Shown: positions 12,798-24,638, numbered from the stretch's first letter. The stretch: 64,000 bases of DNA from Tetrastigma voinierianum (GCA_016808115.1 JAEQBH010006411.1:62001-126000); one strand, 5' to 3'. The notes: generated by a model not told the origin, from the letters alone. A program made the numbers and translations.

Positions 12798-14198
12798 TAT
12801 GAAGAAGAAATAAAAGGAAATGGTATGGTTTGGAATAAGTGGATCATCAAATCGGAATCCCGGGCACAGTCCGAGGGGCTTTTCAAATCCTAATGCCCTG
12901 AGCCAACTAGCTGGGAGCTATTGACTTCACTGCCCACTACATGGGACAGAGGATGTATGATTTCTATAGTCCGTGGCCTGGAGGTTCACGAGTGTTCTGA
13001 TGAAGTTCGGTGGGAACAATGCCCTATGTCTCCAACTAACTATGGGAGTCACCAATGGATCCCCGCTATAGAACCTCACCTAAAACTTCTAGCACTAGTA
13101 CTTTCCGTTTTAGAGTTAATCCCCTTAGGATTAGTTGAAGTGAATAAATTGGTGCGTTCTCATCCTTAGGTTAAGCTATTCCAAATAGGCAAGTTAAATT
13201 CAAGTTTGGGGGTACTGAAGTCGAGCTATACATTGGAGATCACACTCCAACCGCACTTAGACTCCTTAGGAAAGGTTATTGAGCGCTAAAAAAGGGGTTG
13301 ACCTGCTTGGTCAACCGAGACTGACCTAGTGCAGATTCTTGAAAGTTGAACAAAACCTGTAGTCCCCTGATCTACTGAATCGTTCATGTTGACCCTTCTT
13401 GCTGATATCATGTGTGTACTAAACCCATATCAAGCCAATGTTAGCTACTTATTCTTGCGTGCCCTGAAAGAGTCCGTTTCGCTTAGGGACAAGCAAGAAG
13501 CTAAGTTTGGGGGTATTGATCGGAGTGAATTATGTATGCATTTAAGTAAAATTTATGTGTTTTTATAGCTCAACTGCATGATTCACATTCATATGCACTA
13601 ATATTGCGCTAATCCCCCATACTATAATGTTTTATAAGACATGGCGATATCAACAAAAAAGGTGCCAACAATAGAATAAAAGAACCAAAGTGTAGAAAGC
13701 AATGAGAAGTGCAAAATGAGCTCCTGCAATATCAGACGCGAGGCACTCCACGCCGCGGTGTAGTGTCAGCTGAAGATGGAGGCCCACGCTCAGCGAACCA
13801 GATTGGCGGATTCTATGGCCCCCAGTACGCCGTGGCGCAGCGGTCCTCTTTTTCGCACAGAGCGTTAAAACTTTGATTTTCAGCCATTGACGGGCCCGAT
13901 CCTGCATATGTGCGGAATCAATTTTCGGTTTTAAGAGAGGGATTCGTGAGACGACTCTAACACAAAGAGAATGATATAGATTGGCAAAGACAGATTCGAT
14001 AGATCGCGAAGATAGTTTCTTGGTATTTCTTTTCTCGATTCGTTGATGCTTGCACCCTTCAATTTTTAATGAAAATCACTATGAACTAACTTTTCTCAGT
14101 GGTTTCATTAACCCTAATCCACCATTATGGATTAGTACATTAATTGTGTTTATTTTTAATATTGATATGAATTTCTTGTTACTTTAAAAAAAAAAAAA
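12798..14198 (+). mobile_element. Poly(A)-tailed, 5'-truncated retrocopy of an Athila-like transcript
   Basis: Plus-strand order: 3' noncoding internal sequence (about 12803-13502, the inverse of 14556-15262), polypurine tract AAGTTTGGGGG (13503-13513), LTR start TGATCGG at 13517, LTR sequence up to TGTTACTTT, then 13 A (14186-14198). That is the structure of the 3' end of an LTR-retrotransposon mRNA (U3-R-poly(A)), not of an integrated provirus: U5 is missing and an A-tail follows. It sits in the 3' LTR of a relative, in the opposite orientation. The left edge lies between 12798 and 12810; the target was A-rich (GCGAAAAAGAGG in the related LTR), so a short duplication is hidden in the A-run. 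A LINE-type reverse transcriptase is the likely agent (inference). Confidence 0.78.
13503..13513 (+). promoter_or_regulatory. Polypurine tract of the retrocopy
   Basis: AAGTTTGGGGG followed by TAT and the LTR start TGATCGG at 13517. It primes plus-strand DNA synthesis in Athila-type elements. The equivalent place in the host element (minus strand, right of 14555) reads AAATTTAAGTGT and has lost the G-run. Confidence 0.8.
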
Positions 14199-14555
14199 GA
14201 GGATCTCTCAAGCACGCCAGCAATAAGGAGGCTATCCGTATGGCGTACTCGAGGCCAATGGAACTGCAAATCTGGTTCACGTGACAGAGGGGCCTCCATG
14301 CGATGCCGCTGCCGCATGCCGCAACGTGAGTGCCTCGCACCGCGCACTCGAGGCTCCACCGCACTTCTCATTGCTTTCTCTCGCTTGGTTCTTTCTTTCT
14401 ATTATTTAACTTCCTTTTTATTCCAATATCGCATGTCCTATAAAAACATTATACATGTATTACGCATTAGTGCATAAGTGAATGTGAATCATGCAACTGA
14501 GCTATAAAACACATAGAAATTTTACCGAAATGCATGCATAATTCAATCTCGATCA

Positions 14556-15335
14556 ACACTTAAATTTATCTTCTTGCTTATCCCTGCCAAGAAATCGCAC
14601 TCCCAACTGTGCAGCATGCAAGAATAAAGCGTAACTAACACTGACGATATGGGTCTAGTACACATGATACCAACAATAAGGGGTCAACATGAACCAGTTC
14701 AATAGATCCAGGGACTACCTAGGTTTGTTCAACTTTCAAGAATTTGCACTAGGTCACCCAAGTGATCGCTGGTGTCAACCCTCTTTAGTGTCAATAACCT
14801 TCCTAAGGAGCTCAAGGATGTCGAGGTGATCTCTAATGTATAGCTCGACTTCGCATCTCCCAAACTTGAATTTAACTTACCTATTTGAAATAGATTAACA
14901 CAGTAGGATGAGAACGCACCAATTTATTCACTTCAACTAATCCATGATTAACTCTAAGACAAACTTGGAATATAATTAGTGCCAAGAAGTTTTAGTGGTG
15001 TCTCTGTGAGCTGGGATCTACTGTGACTCCTCACTCCATTGGCAGGCACCCGCAGCTCAGCCCCTCGAACTTCACCTCGAATATTCAACCAAACCTTAAG
15101 GCCCCAAATTAGGAATCCATCCTCCTGTTCCACAGTGGGCGTTGAAGTTTAATGCTCCCTGGGCCATTGGCTCGGGGCACAGATTTGAAAAGCCTCAGAT
15201 CAAGGGTTGGGATTTACTAGATGATCCAATTTATTCCAAACCATACCATTTTCTTTTATTTCTTCTTTTCTTATCTTTTTTTTTAAAATATATTTGGGGC
15301 TTAAAGGCGATCCTCTTTTTCTAAGGTGTCCCATC
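14556..15335 (-). other. 3' noncoding region of the first Athila-like element
   Basis: Lies between the extra ORF and the 3' LTR on the minus strand; it continues at 24197 after the Tekay insertion. Its inverse is present at 12803-13502 in the retrocopy, for example GTTCATGTTGACCCCTTATTG against GTTCATGTTGACCCTTCTTG. No coding sequence is seen. Confidence 0.75.
15331..15335. repeat. Target site duplication CCATC (left) of the Tekay-like element
   Basis: CCATC is repeated exactly at 24192-24196, immediately outside the other LTR. Confidence 0.9.
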
Positions 15336-17283
15336 TGTGATGCCTCAAATCCTAGGGGTCCGTTGACTACCCGTCAACCCGCGGAAACACTCTTAAATGT
15401 CGGGTGACCCGACATCTCTCACAAAAATCGAGCAGAGTCTCCTTTGTACGGGGAGCTCTACCCAAGAACAAACCTATCCCAAACAATCCAATATAACAAT
15501 CCATGAGTAAAATGACCACTTGGGCCCACAAACCAATACTCATCAAAATAATTCCCAACTATATACAATAGTTTCAAGAGTTAAGAAATTACTCTTATAC
15601 AAATATATATTAAAATTCTAGAATTCTAATACATGTATATAGACAAACCAAAGCCACAACCTGTTTTCTTTCTCAAACTCGGCCTCTAGGACGGAGCCGT
15701 CTCCCTCGCACGCCTCCCCTCGTACTTCTGAAAAATATGTTCTCGATAGGGTGAGCAATGCCCAAAGAATGGAATCACCCCAAAATGGGTTACTTCCACC
15801 TAAGTGCATTTGTAATGCTCCACGAAACACACATTCAAGTAAATGCGTGATCCTACTTGAATGTCTACACACCAACTCATACCTGAACCACCGAATTTCA
15901 CACTTGCCTAAGGCATGTATGAGAAACCTTATTTTCAACAAAGATATATGTTTTTATTTGTGGACAACCCTCCGATATAAGTAGTCGACCGACTCCGATG
16001 ATCTATTTAATGGACAACCCTCCGATGTATATCAACAAAGCCACCCGAATATTGATATTTTATATGGACTACCGATATTATAATAGACACACCCATACTA
16101 TACAGTCAACCCTCCGAAACCACTCTTTCAATAAACCACCTCATGCACTCACTCCTATCGTCTAGGGTGCCCAAAGGTTATGGAATGCATGACATGTTAA
16201 TTCCCAATACAATGTATATAACACATGCATATATTTACATAATTTAAATTACACAAACATGTTATGCAATTTCACAATCCATTACACAAAAAATTAGCTC
16301 ACGTGGGCTAATTAACAACCACGAGCAATTCAATTTGAATTACTCAATCAAGCACATTTTTCTCACAAAATTAATTTCGTGAACACTATTCACATTGAAT
16401 GCGGGAAACCCTCAAGCATTATTCAAGGCAATCACAACATCGGTTCCACTTTAGAAATCGAATTTCATAGCCATTTCTCGCCTTATATACCAAAGCATAC
16501 TTAGTATTCAATAAATTATCACATGAAACACATAACACCAGAATACACAGACCGCCAAACGGCTCCCAAAAATTTTAACACTTCGGTCCCAAGTTTTGGG
16601 ACCGATCAAACGGCCGTTCAAGGCCTCAACCCAACCGAAACATCATAAAGCACTTAAACAAAGTGTAAAACCAAGTAGGATCAAACCCCTACCTCACGGA
16701 GTTTATCGAAACTCCTTAAATCCTGCACTATGCGGTTTCTCACCGCGTAGAACCACTTTGCTTCGTCCCGACGACCCGACTACGATCGCCGTGATCCTAA
16801 AGCAGGCGCCTCTAAAAACCCCAAACGCCCAACCACTCCGCAGACTCACCCGCCTCTCCACGCTTGGTTCTTTGCATAAAAGGGAGAAGATGGTCACTGT
16901 TGGCTATTTTGTCCCATTATCATTTATTCTTTTATTTAATGTCATCTATGTCCTCAAGCTTTGGATTTTCGACATTTGGCACTATCTCAGCCGTCCGTTC
17001 CCATCATTTTTCTACTCATGCAACATGTGTCACATGAGTACATGTTATAGGTGACTTTTGTGACATCAAAAGTCGTTTCACGACACCCGATACTCGACGC
17101 TTCTGGGAACGCTGCGCAAATTCAACTGCCTAATTACCTAAATTCAACGTGTTAGCTAGATTTTACGAGACGATTCCAACGGTGAAATCCATTTCATCAT
17201 CCGAGATCTACAGAATAAATTTTGGATTTGATCGAAATTACGATTTTGCCCTTTGAGAAAATTGGATTTTCTCGGGTCTTACA
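15336..17283 (-). mobile_element. 3' LTR of the Tekay-like element
   Basis: Begins TGTGATGCCTCAAATCC and ends TCGGGTCTTACA (plus-strand view). It aligns along its length with 22213-24191; shared blocks include TGTCGGGTGACCCGACATCT, GGACAACCCTCCGATATAAG, TTAGCTCACGTGGGCTAATT and ATTTTGTCCCATTATCATTT. Many small indels and transitions separate the two copies, so the insertion is not recent. A G-box-like CACGTG occurs near 16300. Confidence 0.92.
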
Positions 17284-17296
17284 ATCTCCCTTCCTT
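17284..17296 (-). promoter_or_regulatory. Polypurine tract of the Tekay-like element
   Basis: Minus strand AAGGAAGGGAGAT directly before the LTR start TGTAAGACC. Upstream on the minus strand is TTTCGGGACGAAATTCCTTT, a phrase typical of the 3' end of Tekay/Del chromoviruses. Confidence 0.85.
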
Positions 17297-17389
17297 AAAA
17301 GGAATTTCGTCCCGAAATTTTGGACAATCACATCACTCACATGGATATGCAACGTGCACTCTACCATGCATATAAACTCGTCATTTAAT

Positions 17390-20300
17390 TTTTAAACGAC
17401 TAATCACGTACATTCATCCCTAAACAAGAAGGACACGGGTTCGATCATGTCCTCGCGCTTCCACGTGACCTCCACTCCATAGCGCCACCATAGCACTCAC
17501 TAGCCTCACGGCCTGCATCGCAAACCCGATCACCACGATTCAAAATGCCAATCGGTCCCTCCTCAAAGATCCCATCAGGTTAATTCTAACTGGGCCTCAA
17601 TCCACCACATGAGCCGATCCGAAAGTGGTACTTCCGAGCATGGAGACGTGAAATACCTCGTGGACACCTGACATGTTGGGCGGTAACGCCAACTGGTACG
17701 CTATAGTGCCTACCCTCTCGAGTATCTCAAAAGGCCCATCGAACCTCGGCGATACTTTCCACGCTACGTAACCCCACTTACCTCTTAGGCATCACCTTCA
17801 AGAAGACGATCACCAACCTCGAACTCTAAATGCACGCGATCGCCATAGCTCTTCGCGCTCGAAAGCCATGAGAAGACACCGTCAGATCGGCTCACCTTCT
17901 CTGGAGGTGTCTCTAATCAAATCGTGGATCGACGAGCTCTCTCCCACTCTGGCCCAACATAACGATGATTTCAGATGGCCTCCCATACAATGCCTCATTA
18001 TACATTCAGAGTACTCGTCGGGAGGAATGTTGTTGTAGGTGAATTTACTAAAGACAAGTGCTCTCTCCTAACTACCCTAATGATCCAAGACGCATGCTCT
18101 GCAAGATGTCCCTCTAACATCCTCGTGAGGTCCTCTGTGACCGACCATCCGTCTATGGGTGGAAAGTCAGACTCATGGTCACCAGAAGGCCCAGCCTTTG
18201 GAAACTCTTCCAAAAGTGCGCCGTAAACCTCGGGTCCCTATCTGACACTATGGATACTGGTACTCCATGTAGCCGGACTATCTCTCGAATGTAAAATGCA
18301 GAATCTCTCCAATGTGAAAGTCAACCGCACGGCTAGAAAATGTGCCGATTTCGCGGACGGGTCCACTATCACCCATACCGCACATGTCTCTCGCTGACCG
18401 TGGCGTGGGTCACAAAATCCATCGATCGTGCTCCCACTTCCACTCACCGGTCTCCAATGGCCACGAGCCCTCTAGCTTCCGGTGCTCAAAGTTAACTCGT
18501 CGACATCGAGACATCGTCGCACTCCCTACGCGGTTCTTCATCCCGCTCTAGTAATACTGGCGACGAAGATCCTAGAACATCTTCGTACACCGATGCACGG
18601 AAAATCGAGCAAAGTGAAACCCCCGAGAATCTCCTCTCAAATCGGGTCGAACGGGAACCACTACCCGTCCTCTATACCGAAGACTACCATCCAAGTGGAT
18701 GGTCCAACCTCACACTGCACCTATCCATTCGATCCCCGATGGACACTATCTCTTCTTTCTTGGTCACTAGGACTCAATCACTCTTCAACAGAGACTCGTG
18801 TGTAGCCACTCAAACCCCAACGCACTCAGGTTGCTCGCTGTATTGTAATCCAAATTGTCCCACAATCTCGAGCATCCGCCACTCCCCTGAAGCCATACTA
18901 CCAATACTCCCGTGACTTCGACCGAGTGCATCAACCACCTACATTTACCTTACCGTGATGGTAATGCAAAGTGAAGTCATAGTCCCTCTCTAGGAACTCC
19001 ATCCATCCCGTGTTACCTCATATCAGGTCCCGTTGTGTGAAGATATACTCGACATGGTCTCGAGTACACCGAACTCTGCCATATAAGTAGTGGCGCCAAT
19101 TCAAGGTGAAGACTACGCACGCCAACTCCATGTCAGGTGGGGTAATCGCTTGCGATTCTTCAACCTGTCTGAACCATAAGCTACTACCTCCCGTGACCGT
19201 ATTAAAACACATCCTAGTCCTGGCCGGTGTACCAACACACCGTGTACCCTCGTCTCCCTATCTGAATTATCGTGGATAGAGCTGAAGCAAGTCCCTCTTT
19301 TCAACCTCCTAGAATGACCCCGCACGGTCATCCTAATCAAACTCGACCTCCTTCCCGGTCAATCCTCGTTATAGGTGGCCGCTATACGGAGAAACTCTCA
19401 ACACCCCCTCCCAAGACGCAGCCAATCCCAAGAAACTACGTATCTCAAGACCGACTTCCCGCCTCTCCCCAACTCATCACGCCGACCTTTCTCGGGTCCA
19501 CCGACACGCCTGACGCCGACTACACCACGTGTCCCAAAATCTCACCGCGAAGCCAAAACTCGCACTTACCGAACTCGCGTACACCCGATGGTCTCTCAAC
19601 AACCGTAACACGATCCTCAAGCGATACTCATGCTCCCGACTGAATGGCAGATCAACATGTCATCCACGAAGACCACACGCACAACCGACCAAATAGGGTT
19701 AGAATAATCTATGCATGAGATCCATGAATGTCGCCGCGCATTCGGCCAATCCAAAGGGCATCGTCAGAACTCAAAGCCCATAACGCTGCCTTAAACGCTG
19801 TCTTAGTGATACCCATTCTAACCCTCACCGATGGTAACCAAAGGCGAAGGTCTATCTGAGTAGACTCGCTCCTCCTCAACTCCATCAAACAAATCGCCAA
19901 TCCTGCAGGTACGGATTCTTGATTGTAACCCTGTTCAACTGTTGGTAATCGATGCACGTAAGGGCCTTATCCTTTCTCTTCGCAAACGTAACTTGAGCTC
20001 ATGGTGAAGTGCTCGGTCTAATGAACCCATCCAAGAACTCCCCGTAGTCGACTCGAAGCCCTCGCACTAACCGGTGCCATCCTGCTGAGTCATAGAGATG
20101 GGTGAAGTACTAGGGTGTAACTCGAACAAGTCTACAACCCTCCCGCGAGGCATTCCGTAGCTCATCCGGGAAAACATCCAAAGATACTCACACCATTCGA
20201 GGTATATCTAAGTCCGGTCTCTCCTCGCCCTCTGTGGTGTTGCTCGCTAGCCATCCCGCTTAACTGCCCTCGACACTTGGACTCGTACACCGTCCGCAAC

Positions 20301-20530
20301 ACTGTGCTTGTCCCTCTCAAATACCACACGACATCGCTCCACGAGATAGCGGTAAATCTCTCCTACGCCACAATCGAGCACCCACTGCAGTGTCGGCCGC
20401 CCAATCCATCCCTAGGATGACATCGAATCCCTCAAGATTTCCATGATCCTCGTGTCCACCGGTGAGTAGAGTCCCCGAGACTCCAACTCCGCAACCCGAC
20501 ATATCATCCCTATTCTCGCCCTAATCCCTG
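17390..20530 (-). pseudogene. Tekay-like pol polyprotein, broken (protease, RT, RNase H, integrase)
   Basis: Minus-strand pieces in pol order. Protease tail EGFDVILGMDWAADT at about 20399-20440. RT motif LTCIDYQQLNRVTIKNP-like at about 19915-19975. RT catalytic FVDDML, with FVDD encoded by 19659-19670. RNase H with MELACVVFTLN.RHYLYG and EYIFTQRDL at 19018-19190. Integrase end with EALYGRP near 17965-17985. A chromodomain-like C-terminus (GVEVTWKREDMIE) at about 17420-17470. Chromodomains steer integration to heterochromatin in this clade. Frames shift many times and no piece exceeds about 110 codons, so the gene is dead although the RT aspartates survive. Confidence 0.85.
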
Positions 20531-20559
20531 TGGGAGAACCACATACGTGCGTCTCCTAA

Positions 20560-22197
20560 GGTCTCAAACCCTGGCCCAACTCTATCACACCGATGTACCG
20601 CAATACCTACAAATTTCAACAAAGGCATGCCGATCAAATACCGATGGTGCCCGACTAATAACCCTTGACGCCCTACGCCCGTTCTCTAATTTAGCCATCA
20701 TACGCCAATGGCAAGTTAATCCTTCAATGCAAGATTCTAAGGTATAAACACAAATTTCAGACACTATTATTCATACACAAAATCGTTAGAGATCATGTCC
20801 CTCGCATTCATACAATGCAAGACCATTTATCCAATATATTAAATCATATTTATCAACAAAAATTTTATTTTTGAAAATTTCATTTTTCCAAAATTTTGTC
20901 TCATTTTAGTTGATTTTATTTTATTTAATTAAATTTTTTGAAAATTTTTGTGACAACGTCATGAATAGTACCAACAAAGGACTCAAAAATAGTACCGAAG
21001 TCAAATCGTCAAGTACACCGTGGCACACACAACCCAACTAGCACGCCAAAGCGCACAGCCGCGCCGCGCGGGTCGTCCGGCTGATTCAGCCGCGGTCGCG
21101 GCTTGGCCCCGATCGCAGCGTGCCGCTTACTGTCGCAAAGACGCCGCCGCCCCGCGCCGATCGCGGCCGTGTGCCGTAGGCACGAACGCGGCTAGCGCCC
21201 CGTGTTCACTACTCGCTCAAGCTTTCCCGTCAAGACACAGCAGACGCGACACAAAATCCCAACAGCAGACTTTCTATGTCATGATACAATAATTGGTACT
21301 GTGACTCTTCCCTCCCCGCTGGTCCACTTCCTTCTCTGTCACAATACAGTAGGTGTATTGAGACACAATTTTCATCAACCTTCAAGTCCGCACAAATACA
21401 CACAACCGCATTGCAACACACTCCCGCCCAAATGCCACCCCTTTGTCACAATACACCCGCTTATCAGGATTCAAACCTTGCCTCGCCCATTCAGCCTTCC
21501 CCGGCCACGATACAAAAACTTGTATCGCACGATCTCCTTCCCTAGCCGCTTTTCACTTTCAGGTCACAATACAATGATGATTTCGTGACCCGATTTTATA
21601 AGTTCAAATGGGCAAAGAGTCTATCTGGGCCTCGCACCTTATTTGTTTTTTTTTTGTTTTTCATTATATATTTTTTCAATTATTCTTCCACTAATGAAAA
21701 TAATACCCCAAAAGATATATTACATTTTTTTTTCATTTTCCGTAACACTAAATAAACTTATAAAATTTATTTTATTTAATTTTTCTTCGCTTTACAAATT
21801 GTAAAACCTTAGAAAAAATTTTCTTCACCTCACTTTGTTTTCATTTTCCAATAAAACCACAAATTTATAACAATTTATTTTATTTATTTTTTCCATTTAC
21901 ACACTGTAAAATTCCCAAACTGCTCCAACACACTATGCAAGGCTTCTACCTAAGCACCCAATTTATACAACACATAACAATTCATGTTATGCATATCATT
22001 CACACAACCATTCATCAAATCACACAAAACACATCAAACAATCACCTAAAACACATGTATGCAGTGTCCTAGTTTTGTTTCGTACCTTCCTAGGTAATCT
22101 CATACCTAAACCTACATCAAACCACCCAAGTGGTGATGTTCTTACACGACTATGGCCTAAGCCCAAGCCCTCAAGCCCTAGGTATCCGTATACCTAA
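20560..22197 (-). other. Leader region of the Tekay-like element; gag not recognised
   Basis: Between the protease remnant and the primer-binding site, where gag is expected, I find no capsid or zinc-knuckle (CX2CX4HX4C) pattern in any frame. The stretch holds an AT-rich block (20760-20960), a CpG-rich block (about 21005-21200), five hairpin motifs (21278-21589) and another AT-rich block (21620-22190). Either gag was deleted, or it has decayed past recognition, or this was a non-autonomous derivative. Confidence 0.55.
21278..21589. repeat. Array of five hairpin motifs, mostly ~60 bp apart
   Basis: Imperfect palindromes of 27-28 bp with the pattern GTCACRATACA, short loop, TGTAT.GTGAC at 21278-21305, 21338-21364, 21504-21530 and 21563-21589, plus a half-motif at 21445-21470. 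Starts are 60, 107, 59 and 59 bp apart. Spacers are pyrimidine-rich (for example CTTCCCTCCCCGCTGG and CTCCTTCCCTAGCCGC). The second motif, GTCACAATACA-GTAGG-TGTATTGAGAC, shows the arms best. Function unknown. Confidence 0.75.
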
Positions 22198-22209
22198 GCT
22201 CTGATACCA
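22198..22209 (-). promoter_or_regulatory. Primer-binding site of the Tekay-like element (tRNA-Met-initiator)
   Basis: Minus strand TGGTATCAGAGC, an exact match to the plant initiator-Met site, three bases inside the LTR edge at 22213. The next bases, TTAGG, depart from the usual CAGG. Confidence 0.92.
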
Positions 22210-22212
22210 AGC

Positions 22213-24191
22213 TGTGACGCCCCAAATCCCGGGGTCCGACTACCCAACTCCGCTGAACACGGAATGTCGGGTGACCCGACATCTATCGATGAAATTGGCA
22301 GAGTCTCCTTTGTACGGGAGTTTCACCAAGAACAAACTTGTCCTAAACAATCCAAATATACAATCCATGAGTAAACGCCACGCCCACAAACCAATACTCA
22401 TCCAAATAATTCCCAACTATATACAATAGTTTCAAGAGTTAAGAAATTACTCTTATACAAACATATATTTCTAGAATTCTAATACATGTATACATAATAA
22501 AACCAAAGCCACAACCCTGGCTCTCAAACTCGGCCTCAGACTTACTGCCTCTCGCACGCTCCTCGTGCACTCGAAAAATATGTTCCTCGACAGGCGAAGC
22601 ACGCCTGCAGAGTGGAATCACCCTAAACGGGTTACTCTCCACCTAAGTGCATATGCAATGTCTAATGAAACACACCGCAAATGCGTGATCCTACTTGAAT
22701 GTCTACATGACCAACTCATACCCCGAGTCCTCACCAACTCCCTCACACTTGCCTAAGCCATGTATGAGAAACCTTATTTTCAACAAAGATATTTGTTTTT
22801 ATTTATGGACAACCCTCCGATATAAGTAGTGGACCCACTCCGATGATCTATTTAATGGACAACCCTCCGATGTATATCAATTAGGCCGACTCCGACGATT
22901 GATATTTTATATGGACTACCCTCTGATATTATAATGGACACACTCCGATAATTATTATTATTAGTCCACCCTCCGAAACTACTCTCTCAATAAACCACCT
23001 CATGCACTCACTCCTATCGTTCTAGGTGCCTCAAAGCGCATAGCGGAATGCATGATGTCAATTCCAATACAATGTATATAACATGCAAATATATATCACA
23101 TATATTTACATAATTTAAATCACACAAACATGTTATGCAATTTCACAATCCATTACACCAAAAATTAGCTCACGTGGGCTAATTAACATTGTATTGGATC
23201 ACGTGGGCTAATTACACCACGAGCAATTCGATTTGAATTACTCAATCAAGCACATTTTTCTCACAAAATTAATTTCGTGACCACTATTCACATGAACAGT
23301 AATACCCTCGGGTTACTATTCACGGCAAATCACCAACATCGGTTTCACTTTGTGAAACCGAATTTCATAGCCATTTCCGGTCTTATACATACCAAAGCAT
23401 AATTTATTCAATAAATTATCACACATGAAACCATACAACCGTAACAAGATCTCGTGGATCGCCCAAACGGCTCTCAAAATTTTAACACTGATCCTAAGTT
23501 TCGATCACCAAACGGGTCGCTCCGCCTCAACCCAACCGAAACATCCTAAAGCACTTAAACAAAGTGTAAAACCAAGTAGGATCAAACCCCTACCTCACGG
23601 AGTTTGTCGAAACTTCTTAAATCTGGTACCCACGCGAAGCCCTCGCTGCGTAGAACCGCTTGAGCTTGTCCCGACGGTCCCATCATTTGACAATAATCCT
23701 AGATAGAAGTAGCTCTCTAAAAACTCCTCTAAACGTCCAGCCATCGTGATCTCCCAAATTGCCTCCTCCACGCTTTGGTTCTCACATAAAAGGGAGAAGA
23801 TGGTCATCATATTTTGTCCCATTATCATTTATTTTATTTAATGTCATCTATGTCCCAAGTTTTGATTTTCGACATTTGGTATACTATCTCTGGGCCAGTC
23901 CGTTCTTATCATTTCTCTACTCATGCAACATGTGTCACATGAGTACTGACAGCATAGGTGACTTTGTCACGCCAAAAGTCGGTTCACGACAATCTCGATA
24001 CTCGATGCTCAGTCATCACATGCAAATTCGACCATTCTGACCACGCAATTCTAATGTGTTAGCTAGATTTTATGAGACGATTCCAATCTGAAACTGCTTC
24101 TACCAACCGGGAGATCTAGAGAAATAAATTTCGGATTTTTACCAAATTACTATTTTTACATTTTTGAGAAAATTGATTTTCTGGTCTTACA
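22213..24191 (-). mobile_element. 5' LTR of the Tekay-like element
   Basis: From TGTGACGCCCCAAATCCC to TTTTCTGGTCTTACA in plus-strand view. Compared with the 3' LTR it carries an extra piece near 23175-23210 in which CACGTGGGCTAATTA occurs twice (once in the partner). The target duplication CCATC follows at 24192. Confidence 0.92.
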
Positions 24192-24636
24192 CCATCACTT
24201 AGGTATGAACTTCGGGTTCGTAGAACCCTTGTATGGTGAGTTTGGAGTCAAGGCATACCCCGAAGATCACGTGTGTGCGCGCGCGATAACTTACTTTAGG
24301 AAATGATTTCTTGAGATCTAAAAGGGGTGTCCAGATATGGTTAATGTCAACTTTATACAATGCAGTCCCGATTGTCAAACAACCTTGAAGTTCCCTATTT
24401 CCATCGAAAACACAAGCTTTCAGATTACAGGACTCCTTTAGCAATCATGGTCAAAATTAACAGAGAACACCATCACCAACGTTGGAAACTATCATATCAT
24501 AATATTGCCAAATGCAAACATGTTGGTACATAGTGAACAAGGCTCGGTCTTTAAACATGCTAAAAAAAAAAAAACAAACTAAAACTGACGAAAAGTAGAC
24601 CTAAAAATGCCTAAAACACGCCTAAAACATGCAAAG

Positions 24637-24638
<2 letters not shown>

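Larger units (their letters stand above)
11850..14555 (-). mobile_element. 3' LTR of the first Athila-like element, split by a retrocopy
   Basis: Two parts align with the 5' LTR at 37305-38567: 11850 to about 12797, and about 14199-14555. Shared landmarks are GTAGTGTAGTGGCTAGTCAAG near 11925 and 37385, the GTGATTTTCAATACA block near 12560 and 38010, and the end CATAATTCAATCTCGATCA (14537-14555), equivalent to CATAATTCACTCTGATCA at 38549-38567. The joined length of about 1.3 kb matches the 1263-bp 5' LTR. The middle is interrupted by plus-strand sequence of the same family. Confidence 0.88.
15336..24191 (-). mobile_element. Tekay-like chromovirus (Ty3/gypsy), complete in outline, coding decayed
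   Basis: Two LTRs of about 1.95 kb in the same orientation (15336-17283, 22213-24191), the CCATC duplication, a polypurine tract beside the left LTR and an initiator-Met primer site beside the right LTR together give an 8856-bp minus-strand element. Pol remnants (protease, RT, RNase H, integrase, probable chromodomain) occupy 17390-20530. No gag is recognised between pol and the leader. Inserted in the 3' noncoding part of the first Athila-like element. Confidence 0.93.

Noticed and set aside
16596..17054. 152-codon plus-strand frame
   Set aside because: Wholly inside the Tekay LTR; a frame at the equivalent place in the other LTR is broken and shows no protein family.
18482..19643. Long plus-strand frames rich in Pro, Ser and Arg
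   Set aside because: Antisense shadows of the GC-richer Tekay pol; the minus strand carries the RT and RNase H motifs.
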